Of a stretch of 32,001 nucleotides of DNA, positions 1 to 8,864 are shown piece after piece. This DNA comes from an uncultured Akkermansia sp. (GTDB taxonomy: Bacteria; Verrucomicrobiota; Verrucomicrobiia; Verrucomicrobiales; Akkermansiaceae). The notes below the pieces were generated by a model, which searched no databases, was not told where the DNA came from, and saw nothing but the letters and a program-made list of their open reading frames with translations. The position numbers were made by a program, and so were the translations under genes. Location of the stretch: contig CANRNS010000015.1 in NCBI GenBank assembly GCA_947632055.1, forward strand, positions 1 through 32,001, read 5' to 3'. The stretch's first letter is position 1. Every line of letters starts with the position of its first letter.

Positions 1-252
1 CACTGGGGGATAGAAAACAGTCTGCATTGGGTGTTGGACGTAGTGTTCAACGAGGATCGAGGACGCAAGAGGAAAGGAAACAGTGCAGAGAACTTTTCGA
101 GAGTTTTGAGATTCGCGCTTGTACTCATCAAACAGTACAAGTCGCGTCATGAGGGACTAAAAGTGCCACTCCAGAGGCTGAGACTGAGGGCAACGTGGAA
201 TACGGATGTACTCGATGATATATTGTTTGGCAACGATTTGGGACATAAGTGA
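1..252 (+). CDS. ISAs1-family (DDE) transposase, C-terminal part, truncated by window start
   Basis: Frame 1 from base 1 reads HWGIENSLHWVLDVVFNEDRGRKRKGNSAENFSRVLRFAL..., the typical ISAs1 transposase C-terminal motif; stop TGA 250-252. Confidence 0.88.
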   Translation, partial: HWGIENSLHWVLDVVFNEDRGRKRKGNSAENFSRVLRFALVLIKQYKSRHEGLKVPLQRLRLRATWNTDVLDDILFGNDLGHK

Positions 253-305
253 CCCTCTTGTCTCCTCCCTTAAAATGAATCCAATTTTCAAATGCGTTTG
301 CCCTG
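1..305 (+). mobile_element. 3' portion of an ISAs1-family insertion sequence; probable right end at ATGCGTTTGCCCTG
   Basis: Transposase C-terminus followed by CAAATGCGTTTGCCCTG (289-305), which resembles the similar end sequence at 540-553 (ATGCGGTTGCCCTG); left end lies outside the window. Confidence 0.6.
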
Positions 306-332
306 CCCCATTATGAGCAACCGCATTTGAAA
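286..332. repeat. Inverted repeat TTTCAAATGCGTTTGC / GCAACCGCATTTGAAA
   Basis: Arms 286-301 and 317-332 are complementary with one mismatch. Confidence 0.75.
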
Positions 333-523
333 GAAGTTCATCAACGGAGGAAATGCCCTTGTTGACTGATATCATTGTTAATACGCATCAAAAATCATGA
401 CGACAAGGAGTCATCGCGATGGTGGCTCTAAAGACTCAACCTGCATACGTTCATGGTTCAAAAAAACTGCGCAACGCGCACATGATCAATAAATCGTAAT
501 TCGTAACTCGTCAATCGTAAATA

Positions 524-549
524 GCAACCGCATTTCCTAATGCGGTTGC
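524..549. repeat. Perfect hairpin GCAACCGCATT-TCCT-AATGCGGTTGC (IS-end-like)
   Basis: 11-bp perfect arms (524-534, 539-549), continues into CCCTG like the IS end at 301-305. Confidence 0.8.
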
Positions 550-630
550 CCTGTGCGCAAGGTTATAACAGACGCGCTCAAAGCTGAGTCAAGTGGCACC
601 TTTTCCAACAGCAAACAACAATGACGAGGA

Positions 631-1053
631 ATGAAGACACGGGAAGAGAGAGACGGACAACATGCAGACGGTAAGGCTGCTCAAGAAAATGCCGAGTTTA
701 GTAAGGTTTTCCGCCTGCAAAAACCGCTGCCTCGTACTGGGTATGGAATGCATATTGGAGTCGGTACAAGCAGTATCGTTTGGCGAATTGGTGCACAGAA
801 AAAGCTTGTCTGCATTATGCTGTATGTGGACGGCAACTGGGAATTGTACGAGCAACTGAAGACTCACAACGACGAAATTGCCTGTGCGATGGGAGGAGAA
901 TTACTCTGGGGTAAGGCGAACAAAGACGGGAAAGCTGTACTGGTGCTGCCCGGGGCTGACCCGGCGGATGAGGAGCGCTGGCAGGAGTACTTTGCCTGGC
1001 TGATGGAGAAGGCTTTGCGGCTGCGTGCGGCGGTGTTGGCGTGCGTGAACTGA
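631..1053 (+). CDS. DUF4268-domain protein, apparently missing its N-terminal part
   Basis: EFSKVFRLQKPLPRTGYGMHIGVGTSSIVW...LYVDGNWELYEQLKTHNDEIACAMGGELLW resembles the C-terminal DUF4268 domain; in-frame stop at 622-624 just upstream. Confidence 0.5.
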   Translation: MKTREERDGQHADGKAAQENAEFSKVFRLQKPLPRTGYGMHIGVGTSSIVWRIGAQKKLVCIMLYVDGNWELYEQLKTHNDEIACAMGGELLWGKANKDGKAVLVLPGADPADEERWQEYFAWLMEKALRLRAAVLACVN

Positions 1054-1102
1054 AGGAGAGAAGCCTTTGTGGTGACTTCGTTTTTGAGGCAAGGCGGGCG
1101 CA

Positions 1103-1795
1103 TCAAAGGTCGATGTCGATCCCGAAAGTTTTGCCGAGGTCGGAGGGGTCGAGGGGGGCAGAGGCTCCGGTTGCAAGTGGGGCAATGAGGGTGGCGGGAT
1201 CCAGCGAACGGAGAGTGAAGAGCAGGGAAGGATCGTGGTCGATGAGTACCCCGGCGGCGTAGATGGCGGCGGCGGCGTGAGGACAGGGTTCTGTCCAATC
1301 CGGGCAGGTACAACCCATGTGCCAATCCTCTGGGGAGGGGAGCAGGCCGTTCTCCGGGTCACAGAGGGTATGCAGAAGATCATCGTTCGCCTTGCCTTCC
1401 AGCAGGGCAACCAACGACCCTACATTTCCGGCGCAGACGGTGCGCAGGGCGAGGCGCTTTTCATCGTCTAAAGGTTTAAGCGAGAGGTTGACCTCATAGA
1501 GTTCCTGCGCGGAAACGAGAGCACGGATGGAGCAGGGGGCTATCTTCAGATCCAAGACACAGCCGTGGCGCAACAGGGTGCGCCCAGGAGAGAGACAAAG
1601 CCCGCCCGCTTCGCAGAGAGCGAGGTGGCGCATCCACGCACTGCCCCAAAAGTGTTCTGCCAACCTGCGTGAGGAAGCAAGCACGGGGTGCAGATGCGCG
1701 CCGTCAGCCGTCAGCTCTGCGGCACGTTGGGAAGCAAGGCGGGCGAGGTCTGCCGCCCGAAGGGGTGCTGAATCCTCGCCCGCGTAGCTGCACAT
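1103..1795 (-). CDS. SWIM zinc-finger family protein
   Basis: HFWGSAWMRHL...GRTLLRHGCVLDLKI...CTCPDWTEPCPHAAAAIYA: SWIM CxCxnCxH signature. Confidence 0.8.
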   Translation of the reverse strand: MCSYAGEDSAPLRAADLARLASQRAAELTADGAHLHPVLASSRRLAEHFWGSAWMRHLALCEAGGLCLSPGRTLLRHGCVLDLKIAPCSIRALVSAQELYEVNLSLKPLDDEKRLALRTVCAGNVGSLVALLEGKANDDLLHTLCDPENGLLPSPEDWHMGCTCPDWTEPCPHAAAAIYAAGVLIDHDPSLLFTLRSLDPATLIAPLATGASAPLDPSDLGKTFGIDIDL

Positions 1796-1809
1796 GGCAG
1801 GAGGTAAAA

Positions 1810-2733
1810 TTAATGAGTCACAGAGCGGAAATACTCCAATGTCGTCTTGAGACCTTCCTCCAGCGTGTGCTGTGGTTTCCAGCCGGCGGCAAGCAACTTG
1901 TCCGCACAGGCGCGGGAGTGCTTCACATCACCGGCGCGCTCCGGCAAATGGACGATTTTGCTCTTCGAGTCGGCGGCCGCTACGATGATCTCGGCGAGTT
2001 TATTGATGGTGATCTGACCGCCGTAGCCAACGTTGTTTACGCCAGTGACTTCCGGATGCTCTGCTACATATGTGAGCGCACCCACGATATCTTTCACGTA
2101 AATGAAGTCGCGTGTTTGTTCGCCATCGCCGTAGATGGTGATATCCTCACCCTTGAGCGCTTTTTCCATAAAAATGGGGACGGCGGCGGCGTAGGCCCCC
2201 TTTGGATCCTGACGCGGACCGAACACGTTGAAGAAACGACAGCAGCCCGTGTTGATCTTGCCCGTGGTGCGGAACATCTCCATGTAGTATTCGCCATCCA
2301 GTTTTGTAATGCCGTACGGACTTTTTGGCTCCGGATACATCGTCTCTACCTTTGGTACGATGGGATTGTCACCGTAGATGGCAGCGGAAGAAGCGAGCAC
2401 GACCTTTTTTACGCCCGCTTCGGCAGCTTCTTCCAGTACGGTAAGCAGACCGTTTACGTTCAGGTCAATCGTCTCGCGAATCTTGCTCATGCTTTCCGGC
2501 ACGGAAACGAGCGCAGCCATGTGGAAAATGTAGTCCACGCCTTGCACCGCTTTGCGCACGAGTGCACGATCGGTAATACTGCCCTCAATGAAGGTAACGC
2601 GCAAACCGTCGAGGTTCTTTTTGTAGCCAGTGCGGAGGTTGTCGAGGACGCGAATCTCTTCCGCCTTGTCCTGGTAATGTTCAGCAATGTGGGAGCCGAT
2701 AAAGCCGGCGCCGCCTGTGATGAGTACTTTCAT
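1810..2733 (-). CDS. NAD-dependent epimerase/dehydratase (UDP-sugar 4-epimerase-like extended SDR)
   Basis: MKVLITGGAGFIGSHIAEHY Rossmann motif, SPYGITKLDGEYY YxxxK motif. Confidence 0.88.
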   Translation of the reverse strand: MKVLITGGAGFIGSHIAEHYQDKAEEIRVLDNLRTGYKKNLDGLRVTFIEGSITDRALVRKAVQGVDYIFHMAALVSVPESMSKIRETIDLNVNGLLTVLEEAAEAGVKKVVLASSAAIYGDNPIVPKVETMYPEPKSPYGITKLDGEYYMEMFRTTGKINTGCCRFFNVFGPRQDPKGAYAAAVPIFMEKALKGEDITIYGDGEQTRDFIYVKDIVGALTYVAEHPEVTGVNNVGYGGQITINKLAEIIVAAADSKSKIVHLPERAGDVKHSRACADKLLAAGWKPQHTLEEGLKTTLEYFRSVTH

Positions 2734-2761
2734 GGTTGTAGTATGTGGTTGTTTGTGAAGA

Positions 2762-4366
2762 TTATGCCTTGTTTTTTCCCGCTTTGGCAGCAGCCTTGGC
2801 GGCCAATTTCTCTTTCTCCTCAGGGGTGAGAATGCGCGGGAACACGGGACTTGGCACCTGAACTTGATGACCTTCTTTCAGGATGCCCCAGGCGAGCGAC
2901 TGGGGGGTAAGACCGTTGGCATCCACTTGCAGTTGGTCGAGCAAACGCGTTGAGGCTTCCGGCAGCACGCAGCCCAACAAGAAGCCCACGTGGGAAACGC
3001 TTTCCAACAAATGGTAGAGCACGCGTTGGAGCTCCTCCGCCTTTTGCGGGTCTTTCGCGAGCGACCAAGGCTGTTTTTGCTCAATGTATCCGTTACAGAG
3101 GGAAACGTGAGCATTGAGCGCGCCGAGGGCATCGGCCGTATTGCAAGCGTCCATCTGCCGGGCGAACGTTTTTTCCGCTTCATCCAGACTCTTACGCAGG
3201 GCAGCAGAAGCTTCGTCATCGCTGGAAGGCGTGTGCAGGGTACCCCCGCAGTACCGCACGCACATGTTGAGCGAACGGTTGGCGAGGTTGCCCAGGTCGT
3301 TCGCCAGTTCAGAATTATAAATCATACGCAGACGTTCGGGGTCGTAATCGCTGTCGTAACCTGTTTTCGTATCGCGTGCCAGGTAATAGCGCAAGGCTTC
3401 GGCACCAAAGAGGTCGCACAAGTCGTTAGGATCCACGATGTTGCCGAGTGACTTGCTCATTTTTTCGCCCTTGATGTTGAGCCAGCCATGCACGAGCAAA
3501 CGAGGCATCTGCTCATCGGGGAACCCCATGGCATGCAGCATGCAGAGCCAATAGATGCCGTGTGCCGGGATGAGGATGTCCTTCCCGATGACCTCGCATG
3601 CAGCCGGCCAAAGTTTCCCGAAGGAGGGCAGACTCGCATCTCCATCACTTGCATACCCTGCAAATGAGATGTAGTTGATGAGCGCATCAAACCATACGTA
3701 AGTTACAAAATCCGGGTCAAAGGGCAGGGGAATACCCCACGAAAGACGGTTCTTGGGGCGCGAAATGCACAAGTCATTGGTCGAGCGGTCGATGGCCATG
3801 AGGAGATCCTGCCTTCGGAATTCCGGGGTGACGACTTCCGGATGTTTGGTCACATACTCGCGCAGCCATGGGATATGCGCAGTGAGGTTGAAGTACCAGT
3901 TCTCTTCTTCCAGTTCGATAACTTCACCCCACTCGGAACCGAACTGTCCGTCCTCTCCGCGTTCCTTGTCGGTGAGGAACTGCTCTTGGCGGACGGAATA
4001 AAATCCCTTGTAGGATTTTTTATAAAGACACCCTTTGTCGCGCAATTCCGTAAGAATACGCTGCACACACTTTTCATGGCGTGGGTCAGAAGTGGCAGCC
4101 CAACCATCGTACGAAATATCCAGGCGTTTCCACAACGCAGTGAATTTCTGCGTGACCTGCTGCGCGTATTCGAGCGGTTCAATAGCTGCCTCTTCCGCTT
4201 TTTGTTGCACCTTCTGCCCGTGTTGGTCCACGCCAGTCAAGAAATAGGTTTCCTCTCCGCACATGCGGTGCCAGCGAGCCAACACGTCTGCAAGCACTTT
4301 TTCGTAAGCATGCCCAATATGGGGAGCGCCGTTTGTGTAGTCGATGGCTGTGGTAATATAGAACAT
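2762..4366 (-). CDS. metG: methionyl-tRNA synthetase
   Basis: Class I aaRS: TTAIDYTNGAPHIGHAYEKVLADVLARWHRM, KMSKSLGN. Confidence 0.95.
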   Translation of the reverse strand: MFYITTAIDYTNGAPHIGHAYEKVLADVLARWHRMCGEETYFLTGVDQHGQKVQQKAEEAAIEPLEYAQQVTQKFTALWKRLDISYDGWAATSDPRHEKCVQRILTELRDKGCLYKKSYKGFYSVRQEQFLTDKERGEDGQFGSEWGEVIELEEENWYFNLTAHIPWLREYVTKHPEVVTPEFRRQDLLMAIDRSTNDLCISRPKNRLSWGIPLPFDPDFVTYVWFDALINYISFAGYASDGDASLPSFGKLWPAACEVIGKDILIPAHGIYWLCMLHAMGFPDEQMPRLLVHGWLNIKGEKMSKSLGNIVDPNDLCDLFGAEALRYYLARDTKTGYDSDYDPERLRMIYNSELANDLGNLANRSLNMCVRYCGGTLHTPSSDDEASAALRKSLDEAEKTFARQMDACNTADALGALNAHVSLCNGYIEQKQPWSLAKDPQKAEELQRVLYHLLESVSHVGFLLGCVLPEASTRLLDQLQVDANGLTPQSLAWGILKEGHQVQVPSPVFPRILTPEEKEKLAAKAAAKAGKNKA

Positions 4367-4375
4367 ATCGCGCAG

Positions 4376-4404
4376 ATTCTATCACGGCCTGCACTCGGGA
4401 GCAA
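4376..4404 (-). promoter_or_regulatory. Predicted sigma70-type promoter of metG: TTGCTC-N17-TAGAAT
   Basis: Minus strand TTGCTC (4399-4404), 17-nt spacer, TAGAAT (4376-4381), 9 nt before the ATG at 4366. Confidence 0.55.
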
Positions 4405-4429
4405 GCCGAACTTAGAGGAAGATTTTATG

Positions 4430-5161
4430 CTAGCGCAGCCATGCGAGAAACTCTTTGTTGCCCTCCATGCCAGTGATGGGAGAAGGGGCTACCCCCATCC
4501 ACGAGCGGTGGAGCTGTTCGGTGACGAAGTCGCGGATTTTTTGGACGGCGCGTTCGTGCAGAACAGGGTCGCGCACAATGCCACCTGGACCAATGTCATG
4601 CGGCTGAAGCTCAAACTGAGGCTTGACGAGCACGAGCATGTTCCCATCCGGTTCAAGACAAGCATACGCCGCTGGCAGGATTTTGGTGAGGGAAATGAAA
4701 GAGACATCACTCACGATAAGTTGCACCTTTTCACCGAGGTCATCTGGCGTCAGATAGCGAGCATTGAATTGCTCTCGTACAATGACGCGTGGGTCAGTGC
4801 GTAATTTCCAGACGAGTTGATTGGTCCCGACATCCACCGCGTGCACACGTAAGGCACCGTTTTGCAGCAGACAATCTGTAAACCCGCCAGTGGATGAACC
4901 GATATCCAGACACACTTTACCCTGAGGCGATACCGGGAAAGCCGTCAGAGCTCCTTCCAGCTTCAATCCACCGCGACTCACGTATTTTGGCGGATTTTTA
5001 ACAGAGAGGGGCAGGGTGGTATCTACTTTCGTTCCAGGTTTGGTAACCACCCGCCCAGCCACCGAAACTTCACCTGCCAAAATAAGGCGCTGGGCCTGTT
5101 CCCGGGAAGGAACAAGCCCGGCGCGTTGCAAGAGAAGATCCAGACGTTCTTTAGCAGGCAT
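4430..5161 (-). CDS. tlyA: TlyA-family rRNA methyltransferase (S4 + RrmJ-like domain)
   Basis: ERLDLLLQRAGLVPSREQAQRLILAGEVSV (S4) and CLDIGSSTGGFTDCLLQNGA. Confidence 0.9.
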   Translation of the reverse strand: MPAKERLDLLLQRAGLVPSREQAQRLILAGEVSVAGRVVTKPGTKVDTTLPLSVKNPPKYVSRGGLKLEGALTAFPVSPQGKVCLDIGSSTGGFTDCLLQNGALRVHAVDVGTNQLVWKLRTDPRVIVREQFNARYLTPDDLGEKVQLIVSDVSFISLTKILPAAYACLEPDGNMLVLVKPQFELQPHDIGPGGIVRDPVLHERAVQKIRDFVTEQLHRSWMGVAPSPITGMEGNKEFLAWLR

Positions 5162-5249
5162 TCAGATGAGCGAGAGAGGAGAGAAAGCTCGGCGCTGAAG
5201 CTGATGGATCAGCAATCAAATACCGGGAACAGGAGACGGAGCCATTCTC

Positions 5250-5798
5250 TCAATTCATCATTGGAGCAATTGGGAGGCGCCGACGACGCGTGGGGGCAGG
5301 GGCAGTTGGGGCTTGTTGCGGTGCCGCCGGAGCCGTCTGAACAGCGGGCGTCGGCTTTGGCGTAGCAGGCGCTGCCGATGCCGGTGAAGACGCCACTTTT
5401 GCTGGAGCTGGTGCCGGTGCTGGCAAAGGCGCTGCCTTCTTCGGGGCGGGTGAAGGAGCCGGAGCTGAAGAAACCACCGGAGGAGTCGCAGGGGTACGAA
5501 CCACAACGGGCTTTGCAGGGGGGGCTGTTGCTGCCGGTGTTGGCGTTGTCGGTTGAGGCGCAGATTTGCGAGTCACGACAGGGGTGGAAGGAGCCGCCGC
5601 CGGAGCAGGAGGCGGCGTTTTCAGTGCAGAATGAAGCGACTTTTCTCCCGTTTGACCTAAAAGCGGTCGCTGAAGCTGCGTAGGAAAAGGAGGCGTGCAA
5701 TCTTCGCGGTACACACGCACCCCGGCTCTTGTCACTTCCGCGTGAAGCGGCAGACAGCATAAGGCAAGTACAGGTATGATAATGGCTGTTCGATACAT
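5250..5798 (-). CDS. Secreted Pro/Ala-rich low-complexity protein
   Basis: Signal-peptide-like MYRTAIIIPVLALCCLPLHAE followed by a long P/A-rich tail ending RRRRLPIAPMMN. Confidence 0.6.
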   Translation of the reverse strand: MYRTAIIIPVLALCCLPLHAEVTRAGVRVYREDCTPPFPTQLQRPLLGQTGEKSLHSALKTPPPAPAAAPSTPVVTRKSAPQPTTPTPAATAPPAKPVVVRTPATPPVVSSAPAPSPAPKKAAPLPAPAPAPAKVASSPASAAPATPKPTPAVQTAPAAPQQAPTAPAPTRRRRLPIAPMMN

Positions 5799-5831
5799 AG
5801 GTTGTATGGAGGTGTTGTTGGTTAAGGTTGA

Positions 5832-6278
5832 TTAAGTGAGAGCTGAATAATAATTCGTGAAGGAAGACAGAGAAAAGAGAATGATGAGAGGCAGGAGAAG
5901 AAGAAACACGGGGTCACGACGCCATGAGGAAGGTTCTCCTTTGTTGCTTGAGTCGGGCAGAACCGACCAAATCGCCACTGCGGCAAAGCCAAACCATGAA
6001 AGTGCGTACAGATTCGCCCATGCCGGGTAGATCGAAAAAACGGGTGATCCTGTCGCATGCACAATATAGTACGCTGCATAGGGTAGAACCGTGAGTACGG
6101 CAAGCTCCGGATGAGCGTTGCGGCGGTAAAGGCGCATCCATACTAATCCCCAAGCCACCACAACGAGCAGACTTGATATCACCAGCACCGCATTGCCGAA
6201 CAAGGACTCCAAGAAAGAACCGCAACCCAGCAGTACAAAAATCGGCACAGCCAAATAAATGTATAGTCGGCGGTTCAT
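5832..6278 (-). CDS. Small integral membrane protein (start re-assigned to MNRRLYIYLAVPIF)
   Basis: Several hydrophobic stretches; the upstream 60 aa of the listed ORF overlap the osmC gene and look non-coding. Confidence 0.6.
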   Translation of the reverse strand: MNRRLYIYLAVPIFVLLGCGSFLESLFGNAVLVISSLLVVVAWGLVWMRLYRRNAHPELAVLTVLPYAAYYIVHATGSPVFSIYPAWANLYALSWFGFAAVAIWSVLPDSSNKGEPSSWRRDPVFLLLLPLIILFSLSSFTNYYSALT

Positions 6279-6291
6279 GGTAGTCTCACTT

Positions 6292-6699
6292 TTATCCTTC
6301 CCAATGCCAGATGATCGGAACATCAATGTCTGGATGCAAACTACGCATCGCGGGACTGCCTTTTGCGCATTCTTGAAGAGCTGCTGCATGCGGAGAATTC
6401 TCCGGCAACGGCACGTGCATCTCCACCGTGATGCGAGCGATGCGCCTCGGGTTTGCATTCATCTCCTTTGTCGTTTCAATCCACAGACCACGGAGATCTA
6501 ATTGATGTTGCTCGGCGTAAATTCCCATAATCGTCGTCATGCAGGCTGCTGTGGCGGCGCACATCAAATCCGTGGGCGAAAATGACTCACCTTTGCCGTG
6601 GTTGTCGGTTGGAGCGTCTGTGCTCACTATCGCCCCAGACTTTTCATGCTCCAACTCACAGCGCAAGGTCCCTTTGTATTGAATTCTACACTTGACCAT
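6292..6699 (-). CDS. OsmC-family protein
   Basis: ENHGKGESFSPTDLMCAATAACMTTIMGIYA-type motif (NHGKGESFSPTDLMCAATAACM...). Confidence 0.88.
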   Translation of the reverse strand: MVKCRIQYKGTLRCELEHEKSGAIVSTDAPTDNHGKGESFSPTDLMCAATAACMTTIMGIYAEQHQLDLRGLWIETTKEMNANPRRIARITVEMHVPLPENSPHAAALQECAKGSPAMRSLHPDIDVPIIWHWEG

Positions 6700-6708
6700 C
6701 TTGGAGTC

Positions 6709-6737
6709 ATCTTACGCTTTTCCTGCTTGCGCGTCAA
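6709..6737 (-). promoter_or_regulatory. Predicted promoter of the OsmC gene: TTGACG-N17-TAAGAT
   Basis: Minus strand TTGACG (6732-6737), 17 nt, TAAGAT (6709-6714), 9 nt before the ATG at 6699. Confidence 0.6.
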
Positions 6738-6950
6738 GTTCAGATTCCAATTTCGTTTTCCCAACTTTTTTGATCGCCATTTGGTGCCTTGCCATCGGCT
6801 GAACATTTCCTTTAGCTTCGCTGCATGGAAAGGGAAGATTCCTTAACAATAAACTAAACAGGAGCAAATTAGAGAAATTTATAACTTCGCATAATATATG
6901 TAATGCAAAATAAGAACCCGAAAAAATCGGAGCTGACATCCAGATAGAAC

Positions 6951-6978
6951 TTGTCAAGAGCGGCATGTGTGATAGAAT
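6951..6978 (+). promoter_or_regulatory. Predicted promoter of the ABC/GldG-like cluster: TTGTCA-N16-TAGAAT
   Basis: TTGTCA 6951-6956, TAGAAT 6973-6978, purine-rich SD-like stretch before ATG 7006. Confidence 0.5.
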
Positions 6979-7005
6979 GGGTGCAGGCAGGAAAGGCAGA
7001 CGCAA

Positions 7006-7947
7006 ATGAGCATGGTAAGCACAGAACATTTGTACAAAGAGTATGGGAGAATCATGGCGGTGAGGGATGTGAGTTTTGAGGTGGAGCTGAATGAGATCGC
7101 TGGATTTTTGGGGCCTAACGGAGCGGGCAAGACGACAACAATGAAGATGCTCACGGGGTATTTGCCACCGACCGCCGGCACTGCAAGCATCGCGGGACAT
7201 GATATCATGAAGGAGCCGCTTGAAGCGAGACGTCACATGGGTTACATGCCAGAGAACGTACCGCTCTACGATGACATGCGCGTGTATGAGTACCTGTATT
7301 ACCGGGCCAAACTCAAGGGATTATCGGGAAAATCCGTGCGGCAGCAAGTGGGATATGTTATGGATCGCTGTGGGTTGGAAAGCAAGCGAAAAAGCATGAT
7401 CAACACGCTCTCAAAGGGATACAGGCAACGTGTCGGTTTAGCGGATGCTTTGCTCGGGGAGCCGGAGCTGTTGATTCTCGATGAGCCTACGAACGGATTG
7501 GATCCGAATCAAATTCGCCAAATTCGCGAACTGATACGTTCATTGGCGGAAGAACATACCGTCTTGCTTTCTACTCACATACTCAGTGAAGTGGAAATGA
7601 TATGCAACAAAGTCATTATCATCGACAACGGTGAGATAAAAGCCGCCGATACACCGGAAAACCTGACCCGGGGATTGCGCACGGCCGGACGTGTGTCGAT
7701 AGAATACAAAGGGGAACTGGAAGAAGTAATGCAAGAGCTCTCAGCCATAGCGGCAGTCAAAAAAATTATCCATGAGTGCACCCTGCCCGGCGGTTGGCAA
7801 CGACTCGTGGTTCGGGCAGAGCCCGGCACTGACACGCGGGAAAAAGCTGCCGCTATCATTCAACGTCACAATTATCCCTTGCGCCACATCTCCCGGCACA
7901 TCCCGAGTTTGGAAGACGTGTTTGTTGAGATGACGCGCCACGACTAG
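7006..7947 (+). CDS. ABC transporter ATP-binding protein (GldA-like)
   Basis: GFLGPNGAGKTTTMKMLTGYLPPTAG Walker A, LSKGYRQRVGLADALLGEPELLILDEPTNGLDP signature/Walker B. Confidence 0.93.
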   Translation: MSMVSTEHLYKEYGRIMAVRDVSFEVELNEIAGFLGPNGAGKTTTMKMLTGYLPPTAGTASIAGHDIMKEPLEARRHMGYMPENVPLYDDMRVYEYLYYRAKLKGLSGKSVRQQVGYVMDRCGLESKRKSMINTLSKGYRQRVGLADALLGEPELLILDEPTNGLDPNQIRQIRELIRSLAEEHTVLLSTHILSEVEMICNKVIIIDNGEIKAADTPENLTRGLRTAGRVSIEYKGELEEVMQELSAIAAVKKIIHECTLPGGWQRLVVRAEPGTDTREKAAAIIQRHNYPLRHISRHIPSLEDVFVEMTRHD

Positions 7948-8005
7948 CCCCCTGCCCCGGAACGCCTCGGAAACAAGCCATACACAAGCTATACAAATTT
8001 TCTCC

Positions 8006-8839
8006 ATGAGCAAGACGGAACACACAAAGAACCCAATCCTCACACGGAACACGAGCTGGCTTTATACACTTAAAACCTTATATTTCCGTGAACTGAGGAT
8101 TTACTTTAGCACGCCTTTCGGCTGGGTGATTATGGCCTGCACCATGGCGCTTCTAGGCATCTGCCTGCAGGCCGTCATTCAAGTGATGTCGTCGGCCACG
8201 GGTGAGAGCGTCATGTATTACATGCTTAACAATATCAACTTCTGGTTTTTTTTCATCTTTCTCTTCCCCCTCATCACGATGCGCAGTTTTGCGGAAGAAG
8301 AACGCCAGGGTACGCTCGAGGGGCTGCTTACGGCGCCTGTCACCACCACGCAGATTATCCTGGGCAAGTATTTAGCAGCCTACACGTTCTACCTGCTGCT
8401 GTGGACACCCATGCTGCTCTATCCTTGGATGAGTCATTTGGCCAACATCTACACGGAGTGGCGGTATAACATTAAAGCCGATGGGGAGATTACCTATCTG
8501 TTGGCGGATTGGATAGGCCCCTACGCCATTCTTTCCCTCAGCGGGACATTTTTCATCGCGGTGGGCTTATTCTGCTCGGCTATGACGCGCAGTCAGATTA
8601 TTGCCGGCATTCTCTGCACGAGCTTCATGATTTCTTACTACTTTCTGGGGCGAGTCACGGAGCTGTGGGGCGAGTTCCCGGCTGCACCCATTTTCCATTA
8701 TATGTCCTGCACCGAGCAGGTAAGTTCTTTCTCGCGCGGGTTGTTGGATACACGCCCCCTTGTGCTCTACCTGAGCTTGGCCGTGCTGACCCTTGCCTGC
8801 GTGAAGCGTGTGGTGGATTACCGACGCTGGACTCGTTGA
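8006..8839 (+). CDS. ABC-2 type permease (GldF-like)
   Basis: Hydrophobic; ELRIYFSTPFGWVIMA...LFPLITMRSFAEEERQGTLEGLLTAPV motif. Confidence 0.88.
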   Translation: MSKTEHTKNPILTRNTSWLYTLKTLYFRELRIYFSTPFGWVIMACTMALLGICLQAVIQVMSSATGESVMYYMLNNINFWFFFIFLFPLITMRSFAEEERQGTLEGLLTAPVTTTQIILGKYLAAYTFYLLLWTPMLLYPWMSHLANIYTEWRYNIKADGEITYLLADWIGPYAILSLSGTFFIAVGLFCSAMTRSQIIAGILCTSFMISYYFLGRVTELWGEFPAAPIFHYMSCTEQVSSFSRGLLDTRPLVLYLSLAVLTLACVKRVVDYRRWTR

Positions 8840-8864
8840 TTCCTTTTCCCTTTGAGCTTTAACT

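Noticed and set aside
1669-2829. 386-aa plus-strand ORF
   Set aside because: Antisense shadow of the epimerase gene on the minus strand; no recognisable motifs
3842-4804. 320-aa plus-strand ORF
   Set aside because: Antisense to metG and tlyA, which have clear family motifs
5209-5760. Overlapping minus-frame Ser/Gly/Cys-rich ORF
   Set aside because: Out-of-frame reading of the Pro/Ala-rich gene; the 5250-5798 frame has the signal peptide
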